From: Methanocella paludicola SANAE
GTDB taxonomy: Archaea; Halobacteriota; Methanocellia; Methanocellales; Methanocellaceae
Length of the DNA: 64,000 bases
Assembly (NCBI RefSeq): GCF_000011005.1
Contig: NC_013665.1
Coordinates: 2,581,501 to 2,645,500, forward strand
Direction of reading: 5' to 3'
Shown here: positions 57,747 through 64,000 of the stretch, one piece after another
How positions within the stretch are numbered: the first letter of the stretch is position 1
Layout of the letters: each line of letters opens with the position of its first letter
Made by a program: the position numbers and the translations under genes
The notes under the pieces: model-generated
What the model was told of the DNA's origin: nothing
What the model saw: only the letters and a program-made list of their open reading frames with translations
The model's database searches: none

Positions 57747-59240
57747 TTACAGGCTTATCCCGTAGAGCTTGCCGTATTTCTCTTTAATGTAGCGGACGAA
57801 GTAGTCCTCGTTGAGGGCTTCGCCGGTGGCCTTTTTCACGAGCGTGGCGGCGCCGTAGCGTTTGCCGTGCCTGTGCACGTTCTTCCGCAGCCAGCCCAGC
57901 AGGGCTCCGGTGTCCCCTGCAGCGATGCTGTCCTCGAGGCCGGGCACCTGGCTTTTGGCGGCGTGCCAGAACTGGGCCGCGTACAGGTTGCCGAGCGTGT
58001 AGGTGGGGAAGTACCCGAAGTTGCCCCCGGACCAGTGGATGTCCTGCAGGCATCCGGACGCATCGTCGGTCACGGGTATGCCCAGGTACTTCTCGAAGAG
58101 CTCGTTCCAGTACGAGGGGATGTCGGGCGTTTTTATCTTATTTTCGAAGAGAGCCCTCTCCACGTCGTAGCGGAGCATGATGTGCAGGTTATAGGTGACC
58201 TCGTCGGCGTCCGTGCGGATGTAGGAGCGCTTTACGGCATTCACATGACGGTAGAAAGCCCCGGGGGACATTTTCTTAAATGCCGGGTAAGCCTGCCTGA
58301 ACTTCGGGTAATAGAAACTCCAGAAGGCCTCGCTCCTGCCGACCATGTTCTCCCAGAGCCGTGACTGCGACTCGTGGATGCCCATGGACACGCCCTCGGC
58401 CAGCGGAGTGCCGTAGTACTTCTCCAGGAAGCCCTGCTCGTACAGGGCGTGGCCGGCCTCGTGCATGGCCGGGAACACGACGTACGAGGGATCGGCCTCG
58501 TTATAACGGACTGTGATGCGGACGTCCCGGCAGGCGCCGGACGTGAACGGGTGCGCCGATACGTCGATGCGGCCCCTGTTCAGGTCAAAGCCCATGTCGG
58601 CCGCGAGCCCGGCGACGAAGGCGCCCTGGGCCTCCACAGGGTACGTCCCCTTCGGGACGGCGCCGTCGAGGCAGGGCTCATTAAGAATTTTAGAGGCAAT
58701 AGGTATGAGCTTCTTTTTGAGGCGGGAGAACACGGCGTCTATGTCTTTCGACTTAGCGTAAGGCTCGTACTCGTCCAGCAGGGCGTCGTAGAGCGTGTCC
58801 TCGTAGCCGATGTGCTCCGCTATCTCGAACCGGAGGCCGATCACCTTATCGAGCAGCGGCTCCAGCATTCCAAAGTCGCTCCCGGCCCTGGCCTTCACCC
58901 AGGCGTTCATGGCCTCGGACTGGGCACGGCTGGCCTCTTTAACGAGGTCGCCGGGGACGGCCGACGCGAGCCTCCACTTCCGCTCAGTTTCCCTGAGGAT
59001 GACGGCCCCGTCCACGGATAGCTCCTGCTTTTTCAGGGCCCGGATAAGCCGGCCCATCTCCTTTGACGTGAGGCGCTCATGAATGATGCCCGACATGACG
59101 GCGTGCTGCTTCGCCCTGTCCGGCGCAGAGCCGGGGGGCATGCAGGTGCGCTCGTCCCACGTGAGGATGCCCGCCGCCTGCTCCAGCGTGCCGATCTCCC
59201 TCACCCTCTCCAGTAATTCCCTGTATTCCGCGCTTGCCAT
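57747..59240 (-). CDS. M32 family carboxypeptidase (Taq type)
   Basis: Zinc metallocarboxypeptidase of 497 residues. The zinc motif is AMHEAGHALYEQG (HExxH) with the third ligand in GIHESQSRLWENMVGRS. Family motifs also include TWDERTCMPPGSAPDRAKQ at the N-terminus, DVSAHPFTSGACRDVRITVR and QDIHWSGGNFGYFPTYTLGN. The ATG at 59240 shares one base with the stop of the upstream DUF89 gene (TAATG), so the two are coupled. Cytoplasmic. The frame extends 22 codons upstream, inside the DUF89 gene. Confidence 0.95.
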   Translation of the reverse strand: MASAEYRELLERVREIGTLEQAAGILTWDERTCMPPGSAPDRAKQHAVMSGIIHERLTSKEMGRLIRALKKQELSVDGAVILRETERKWRLASAVPGDLVKEASRAQSEAMNAWVKARAGSDFGMLEPLLDKVIGLRFEIAEHIGYEDTLYDALLDEYEPYAKSKDIDAVFSRLKKKLIPIASKILNEPCLDGAVPKGTYPVEAQGAFVAGLAADMGFDLNRGRIDVSAHPFTSGACRDVRITVRYNEADPSYVVFPAMHEAGHALYEQGFLEKYYGTPLAEGVSMGIHESQSRLWENMVGRSEAFWSFYYPKFRQAYPAFKKMSPGAFYRHVNAVKRSYIRTDADEVTYNLHIMLRYDVERALFENKIKTPDIPSYWNELFEKYLGIPVTDDASGCLQDIHWSGGNFGYFPTYTLGNLYAAQFWHAAKSQVPGLEDSIAAGDTGALLGWLRKNVHRHGKRYGAATLVKKATGEALNEDYFVRYIKEKYGKLYGISL

Positions 59241-60115
59241 TATTTCACCAGCTTTGCCACGTTCCAGCCTTTCTTTACTCCGATGGACCTGGCCACGGGC
59301 TCGCACTTCGCCCTCATGAGATAGGCGATCGGCCTGAACCCCTCGTCCGAGAGGGACTCGTAGTTGGCCATGCCTTTACTTACGATGACGTCGGCCTCCT
59401 TCATGGCCCCGAGCGTTTCCGCGGGCAGTTCTCTCATGCAGAAGCCGATAGCATTTGAGCCCGTGGTGAGCACCCGGTCCACCTTCTTTTCAAGGCCCAT
59501 CTTCCGAACATCGTCCATCGTCGCATCCGTAACGATGTTCCCGCCGCGCACGACCAGCGTGACCTTTGCCCCTGCCGATTTTAACAATTCAAGGACGAGC
59601 TCGTCGAAGTATATCTCGCCGCAATTATCCGTAAGATAAGCGACTTTACCGCCCTTTGCCAGGCCCATGATGGCGTCCGTGTCGTCTACCTGCAGGCCCC
59701 GTTCCATCTCCTCCGCGAACAGCGACTCGAAGTCCCCGATGTCGACCTGGTGTTCCTGCAGGCCGAAGTCGAAGTTATTGCCCACGATGGAGGCCAGCAC
59801 GGCGAGCCTGAACCGGTCTCCCAGAGGCGCCTCCGCAACCCGCTCCCTGACGGCCGGCATGAGCTTCGCGGCAATAGCGTTGCTCTGCGCCTTAATTTCA
59901 CTGTACGGGTCGTCGTCCCTCAGGATGGCGTAAGCCCTGCGGTGAATGCCGGTGGATATGTTAGTGGCATTCACGCCCTCCTCGAAGTTCTCATTCAGGT
60001 ATTCAAGGCCGCTCTCCATGACCTTGAAAATAAGGGACGGGTCCTTCGTGGAGAGCCCGGCCTCGTACAGCGTTCGATTTAATAAGCAGGGAGCGCATCT
60101 CGGGTCCGACTTCAT
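59240..60115 (-). CDS. DUF89 family metal-dependent phosphatase-like protein
   Basis: A 291-residue protein of the DUF89/ARMT1-like family: N-terminal Cys pair RCAPCLLNRTLYEAGL, EGVNATNISTGIHRRAYAI, GNNFDFGLQEHQVDI, the metal-site DNCGEIYFDELVLELL near residue 165, VVRGGNIVTDATMDDVRKMG near 190, and SKGMANYESLSDEGF near 245. Members of the fold are Mn/Ni-dependent phosphatases acting on damaged or reactive phosphometabolites. It overlaps the M32 gene by one base. ATG 60115. Confidence 0.88.
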   Translation of the reverse strand: MKSDPRCAPCLLNRTLYEAGLSTKDPSLIFKVMESGLEYLNENFEEGVNATNISTGIHRRAYAILRDDDPYSEIKAQSNAIAAKLMPAVRERVAEAPLGDRFRLAVLASIVGNNFDFGLQEHQVDIGDFESLFAEEMERGLQVDDTDAIMGLAKGGKVAYLTDNCGEIYFDELVLELLKSAGAKVTLVVRGGNIVTDATMDDVRKMGLEKKVDRVLTTGSNAIGFCMRELPAETLGAMKEADVIVSKGMANYESLSDEGFRPIAYLMRAKCEPVARSIGVKKGWNVAKLVK

Positions 60116-60172
60116 AGTGGATACAGAATGGCGGCGGTACGATATATGCTTTATCAGGCAGGTAATTGAATA

Positions 60173-60182
60173 CTTATATATT
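60173..60182 (+). promoter_or_regulatory. TATA box of the glycosyltransferase gene
   Basis: ACTTATATATTTG puts the expected transcript start at about 60203, five bases before ATG 60208, so the mRNA is probably leaderless; no Shine-Dalgarno is present. Confidence 0.5.
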
Positions 60183-60207
60183 TGTAAAAATATATTAGTT
60201 GATACCT

Positions 60208-61368
60208 ATGGAGACATTACGCATCGCGATGTTCGCGTGGGAATCGCTCCACGGCGTCAAGGTGGGCGGCCTGGCGCCCCACGTGTCCGAGATATCGGAG
60301 GCGCTGGCCAGGAAGGGGCACGAAGTGCACGTGTTCACCCGGAGGGGCGCGTACGGCCCTTACGATATGATAAACGGCGTCCACTACCAGAGAGTGAGGA
60401 ACGATGGCGGCGGAAGCATCGTCCGCCAGATGGACTCGCTCTGCGGCTCGTTCCTGGACCGCTATCATGCCGTTAAAAAATTATTTGGGGAATTCGACGT
60501 CCTCCACGGCCATGACTGGCACCCCGTCACGGCGCTTACGCGGCTCAAGAAGAAGGGCAGGGACTTCGTGATGACGTACCACTCCACCGAGTGGGGCAGG
60601 AACGGGAACCGCCATAGCGCCTCGCAAGAGGCCAGGGAGATCTCTCACAGGGAGTGGCTGGGCGGATACGAGGCAAAGGAGCTCATCGTCACCTCTAAGG
60701 CGCTCATGGACGAGCTTCAGATGATCTACAGCATGCCGCCGTACAAGCTCAACCTCGTGCCCAACGGCATCTTTCCTAAGAAGATCGGGCGCGATGTCGA
60801 CCTGGTATCAGTGAAGAAGCGGTATAAGATCGAGCCGGAGTCCCCGATGGTCCTGTTCGTGGGGCGCATGAAATACCAGAAAGGGCCGGACCTGCTCGTG
60901 AACGCGGTGCCGCAGGTGCTTAAGAAGAGCAGGGATGCCAGGTTCGTGTTCGCGGGCGAGGGCGACATGCGGCCGCTCTGCATTGATAAGGCCCGGAGTC
61001 TGGGGGTATCTGGCGCCTGCAGGTTCCCCGGATACGTGCCGGACGGCGAGCTCGCGGACCTCTTCAACTCGTGTGACATGCTCGCGGTGCCTTCGAGGAA
61101 CGAGCCGTTCGGCATCGTGGTGCTGGAGGCATGGGACGCGTGCAGGCCTGCCATCGGAACGGATGCCGTCGGCATCATCGATAACTTCGTCAACGGCATA
61201 AAAGCGAGGCCGCAGCCCGAGTCGCTGGCCTGGTGCATCAGCGATGTGGTGGATAAGCCTCGAGCACTCAAATGGATGGGCATGCAGGGAAAAAAATTAG
61301 TGGAATCCATCTACGACTGGAACAACGTCGTGGACAAGCTCCTCAAGGTATACGGCAGGGTCGCCTAG
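60208..61368 (+). CDS. GT4/GT5-like glycosyltransferase
   Basis: A 386-residue GT-B fold enzyme transferring sugar from a nucleotide donor. N-terminal domain: IAMFAWESLHGVKVGGLAPH near residue 5 and FDVLHGHDWHPVTALTRLKK near 98, resembling glycogen/starch synthases; C-terminal domain: VLFVGRMKYQKGPDLLVNAV near 215, DARFVFAGEGDMR, RFPGYVPDGELADLFNSCDM and the donor-site VPSRNEPFGIVVLEAWDA near 300 (ExxFG). It may make glycogen-like storage polymer or a surface glycan. ATG 60208 fits a leaderless start; a TTG three codons upstream is less likely. Confidence 0.9.
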   Translation: METLRIAMFAWESLHGVKVGGLAPHVSEISEALARKGHEVHVFTRRGAYGPYDMINGVHYQRVRNDGGGSIVRQMDSLCGSFLDRYHAVKKLFGEFDVLHGHDWHPVTALTRLKKKGRDFVMTYHSTEWGRNGNRHSASQEAREISHREWLGGYEAKELIVTSKALMDELQMIYSMPPYKLNLVPNGIFPKKIGRDVDLVSVKKRYKIEPESPMVLFVGRMKYQKGPDLLVNAVPQVLKKSRDARFVFAGEGDMRPLCIDKARSLGVSGACRFPGYVPDGELADLFNSCDMLAVPSRNEPFGIVVLEAWDACRPAIGTDAVGIIDNFVNGIKARPQPESLAWCISDVVDKPRALKWMGMQGKKLVESIYDWNNVVDKLLKVYGRVA

Positions 61369-62522
61369 CGCAGAAGCTGGCCGTCCTTCATCATCAGCTT
61401 CTTTTTGCCATCCCTGTATTCGACCTCTAGAGTAACGTCGGGTGCCGTGACGAAGTCCCAGTGCATGTTGCTCGAAACGTTGCCGCCGTACATGTCGCTC
61501 CGGCCGAAGGCCACGTGCACCGAGCCGCCGATCTTCTCGTCCGTGAGGATATAGCCGATGGCGCGGTCGATGACGGGGTTCAGGCCGATGCCCAGCTCCG
61601 CCACCTTCAGGGCGTTTTCCGCCCCGTATTTCTCCTTATCCAGCTCCGTCATCTTGTGCAGGGTATCGCGCAGCACTTCCTGGTTATGCTCGGCCGTGCA
61701 CTCGTCAGGGAGCAGCGTCCCGTCCTTGAACTTGAGCCGTACGCCTTTGATGATGGTGCCCCGGGTCAGGTCGTCGATGGTCAAAGGACAGTAAATGGTG
61801 CCGCTGCCGTAGGTCTCCACTGGCGCCACGAAGACCTCGCCTGCAGGCAGGTTGCCGCCCAGGTCGCCCACCGCCACTTTCTCGGGAGTGAGCACGCCGT
61901 CGTCCGGGTTCAGGCGCCGGCCCTCGATGTCCAGCCGGAAGTCGGTGCCGTGCGGGTCGGTAACGTGCACGTACTTCGCGTTGTGGAGGACCCGCATCAC
62001 ATGCTCGCAGTCCTCTTTTAAAATACCGTAATCTATGAGGCAGCCGCCGATCACGAGCTTTTCCAGCTCGCTCAACGGAACGTTATACATCCGTGCCATG
62101 CCGTCCGTAGCCCAGCCCATGTACAGCCAGCGCTTACCTGGCTTACCATAGATGATCTGCATGACCGGGAAGTTGCCCTCGGAGCGCGCCTGGAGCTTTT
62201 CCCGGAAGTGCTTCTTAATGCTCGGGTCGCTGTACGGCTCGACGATAACGTAGGCGTCCATGGCCTGGACCACGCCCATCATGATCTTGGGCATCTTCTT
62301 GAGCTGCTGGACCGTGCACGTATCCAGGAGGCGCTTCTGGTAATCGTTGGATACTGCGGTGATGAACGGCTGGCCGCCGCGCTTCGCCACGGCGATGCCG
62401 ATCTCCTCCAGGAACTTCTGTTCGTGCGTTCCCCCGCTTATTAAAACAGCGTCGCCCTCCTGCACGTCGAGCGAGCCCAGGACGTCCTCCGCCAGCTTCG
62501 GGTATATCTTCTCGTCGATCAT
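61365..62522 (-). CDS. aminopeptidase, M29-like
   Basis: A 385-residue metalloaminopeptidase-like protein (leucyl/thermophilic aminopeptidase M29 family). Features: the N-terminal IYPKLAEDVLGSLDVQEGDA and VLISGGTHEQKFLEEIGIAV, VHVTDPHGTDFRLDIEGRRL near residue 200, GNLPAGEVFVAPVETYGSGT near 235, and the metal-site region VAELGIGLNPVIDRAIGYIL, GSVHVAFGRSDMYGGNVSS with NMHWDFV. ATG 62522 has GGTG six bases upstream; an ATG at 62534 is also in frame. Its stop overlaps the convergent glycosyltransferase stop by four bases (CTAG). Confidence 0.9.
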   Translation of the reverse strand: MIDEKIYPKLAEDVLGSLDVQEGDAVLISGGTHEQKFLEEIGIAVAKRGGQPFITAVSNDYQKRLLDTCTVQQLKKMPKIMMGVVQAMDAYVIVEPYSDPSIKKHFREKLQARSEGNFPVMQIIYGKPGKRWLYMGWATDGMARMYNVPLSELEKLVIGGCLIDYGILKEDCEHVMRVLHNAKYVHVTDPHGTDFRLDIEGRRLNPDDGVLTPEKVAVGDLGGNLPAGEVFVAPVETYGSGTIYCPLTIDDLTRGTIIKGVRLKFKDGTLLPDECTAEHNQEVLRDTLHKMTELDKEKYGAENALKVAELGIGLNPVIDRAIGYILTDEKIGGSVHVAFGRSDMYGGNVSSNMHWDFVTAPDVTLEVEYRDGKKKLMMKDGQLLR

Positions 62523-62580
62523 CGTGAACACCATGCATTCATTTAGACTAGATTGTCTCTCCGTAATCAATAATGTGTTC

Positions 62581-64000
62581 TCACGTTTCGTCGGGCACGA
62601 TGGTGATGCCGTCATCGTCGTACACGGCGAGCCAGCGCCGGTGGGCTTTGAGCTCGCCCGTCAGGATCAGGCGGCTCAGGGGCACGTAGATGAACTGCCG
62701 CACGACCCTCCTGAGCTCCCTGGCCCCGTATTCGGGGCTGTACCCGGCACGGGCCAGATAATCCTCCGCCTCATCGCTGAGGCGAAGGGCCACGTGGTGC
62801 GTCCGCTCAAGCTCTGCGAGGGTCTCGGTCAGCGTCTTTCTCAGCAGGCGCCTGACGGCGTCCACGTCCAGCGGCCTGAACGAGACGATCTCGTCGATGC
62901 GGTTGATGAGCTCCGGCTTGAACGTTTCCAGCCCCTTCTTACGCGGCCTCCGCTTCATGCCCTCTTCCATCTCCTCGTAGCTCACGCCCCCGCCGGGCTC
63001 CAGGTTGGACGTGAGGATGAAGATGGCGTTCCTGGCGTCCGCCGTCCTTCCCTTGGAGTCTGTAATCCGGCCCTCGTCAAAAAGCTGCAGGAACACGTCG
63101 AACACCCGGGGGTGGGCCTTCTCAACCTCGTCGAACAGGGCGACCGTATAGGGCCGTGCCCTAAGCATGCGGACCAGCAGGCCGCTCTCCTCATAGCCGA
63201 TGTATCCGGGCGGCGAGCCGATGAGCCGGGCCACGCTGTTCTCCTCCGAGTACTCCGAAAGGTCCAGCCGGATCATCTCCGACGGGCTGCCGAATAAAAA
63301 CTCCGCCAGGAGCCTCGCCGTCTCGGTCTTCCCCACGCCAGTGGGGCCGGTGAACAGGAAAACGGCGAGCGGCCCCTGCCGCTTCTCGATGCCGGAGTAG
63401 GCCACCATGAGGCGCTTGCTGACTTTCGCTATGGCCTCCTCCTGTCCCGCCAGCCTGCCCCTTAAAAATCCTTCGAGCCCGAGCAGCCGGGACGTGGTGG
63501 GGCCCTCGAGGTGAGAGGCGGCCAGCTCGAGCGGCATGCCGGCGCTGCCGGCCAGCGTTTCCGCGATGGAGCGGGCGTCCACCTGCCTGCGGGGCTCGTC
63601 CATGGAGCCCATGCTGAGCACAGGTATCCTTGCCCCGGAGCACGCCATATCCAGCAGGTCCACGGCCTTGTCCGGCAGCATGTGCTCCGCGTCGAACCGC
63701 ATGGATAGGTCCACAGAAGCCTCGAGCGCTTCGTCCAGGATGCGCACGCCGTGGTGCTCCTCCAGCTTAGGCCTGAGCGTGCCCAGCATGGCCAGCGCCT
63801 CTTCCCGGCAGGGCTCTTCGACGAGTATCGTCTCGAAACGCCTTTCAAGGGCGGGGTCGGCCTCGATGTGGCGGTGGTACTCGGCGATGGTGCTCGTCCC
63901 GATACACCGGAGTCCCCTTACGAGGTAGGGCTTGAGAATGTTCGAGGCGTCGAGCGCCGAGCCGTCGCTCCTTCCCGCGCCGACGACGGTGTGGATCTCG
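62581..64000 (-). CDS. Clp/Hsp100 AAA+ ATPase, ClpA/ClpC-like (partial)
   Basis: Protein unfoldase cut by the right window edge; 472 residues of the C-terminal part are visible. The edge reads EIHTVVGAGRSDGSALDASN, the end of NBD1, followed by LRCIGTSTIAEYHRHIEADP, LERRFETILVEEP and MLPDKAVDLLDMACSGARI. NBD2 has Walker A GPTGVGKTETARLL, Walker B VALFDEVEKAHPRVFDVFLQ, and NRIDEIVSFRPL. NBD1 passes into NBD2 with only a short linker (EPRRQVDARSIAETLAG), so the roughly 100-residue coiled-coil middle domain of ClpB is absent. It lies 58 bases upstream of the aminopeptidase gene on the same strand. Confidence 0.9.
   Translation of the reverse strand, partial: EIHTVVGAGRSDGSALDASNILKPYLVRGLRCIGTSTIAEYHRHIEADPALERRFETILVEEPCREEALAMLGTLRPKLEEHHGVRILDEALEASVDLSMRFDAEHMLPDKAVDLLDMACSGARIPVLSMGSMDEPRRQVDARSIAETLAGSAGMPLELAASHLEGPTTSRLLGLEGFLRGRLAGQEEAIAKVSKRLMVAYSGIEKRQGPLAVFLFTGPTGVGKTETARLLAEFLFGSPSEMIRLDLSEYSEENSVARLIGSPPGYIGYEESGLLVRMLRARPYTVALFDEVEKAHPRVFDVFLQLFDEGRITDSKGRTADARNAIFILTSNLEPGGGVSYEEMEEGMKRRPRKKGLETFKPELINRIDEIVSFRPLDVDAVRRLLRKTLTETLAELERTHHVALRLSDEAEDYLARAGYSPEYGARELRRVVRQFIYVPLSRLILTGELKAHRRWLAVYDDDGITIVPDET

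Overview
The window comes from a methanogenic euryarchaeon, most likely a member of the Methanocellales (Methanocella-like); the order is inferred from overall gene content. Direct support is Mer (a methanogenesis enzyme), an archaeal histone, Spt4, ribosomal proteins L15e, S24e and S27ae, RNase P Rpp30, release factor aRF1, the archaeal CoA pathway, CTP-type riboflavin kinase, TATA-type promoters and many ATGA start/stop overlaps. GC content is high in genes and drops sharply in intergenic repeats.

Layout. 1-3.1 kb: the end of a two-gene ABC exporter, then an RNA-processing/ribosomal operon (rpl15e, exosome-associated protein, rnp3). 3.3-3.8 kb: copy 1 of a structured dispersed repeat with a 24-bp tandem tail. 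3.8-9.3 kb: an eight-gene reverse-strand operon for a membrane-bound group 4 [NiFe]-hydrogenase of formate-hydrogenlyase architecture, whose electron-entry end carries HdrB/HdrC-like proteins and a four-cluster ferredoxin. 9.4-14.5 kb: a sugar-isomerase-like protein and three tandem MFS transporters. 14.7-17.3 kb: a DUF1328 protein, a CPA2 antiporter, tRNA-Gly and copy 2 of the structured repeat. 17.4-21.8 kb: TrmY, three small secreted proteins, SRP54 and a lipoprotein. 22.2-27.4 kb: a mini Cys protein, ThiI, HflX, PanE, histone and a TPR protein with a histone-H1-like tail. 27.5-30.6 kb: a molybdenum-storage-protein homologue, a tungstate-binding protein and a pterin dehydratase, followed by a TatD-like hydrolase. 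31-38.7 kb: a KefB-type antiporter, ribK-ribB, the spt4/dephospho-CoA kinase/S24e/S27ae operon, and coaBC with pantoate kinase. 38.7-49.6 kb: a P-type ATPase abutting tRNA-Arg, a DUF4349 lipoprotein, argS and prf1, mer, deoC, a TPR protein and ilvE. 49.9-54.3 kb: an antiporter-like membrane subunit with a HycI-type hydrogenase protease (probably partners of the 4-9 kb hydrogenase), acylphosphatase, type II GAPDH and a secreted transglutaminase-like protein. 54.4-64 kb: two DUF2085 proteins flanking a large palindromic repeat, an AI-2E-family transporter, an M32 carboxypeptidase, a DUF89 protein, a glycosyltransferase, an M29-type aminopeptidase and a Clp ATPase cut by the right edge.

The two most interesting things are the hydrogenase/HdrB operon together with its remote partner genes, and a ~410-bp structured repeat present twice whose hairpin stems differ by compensatory base changes. 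There are also at least five long imperfect palindromes in intergenic, mostly convergent, regions; two of these are copies of one element in opposite orientation.
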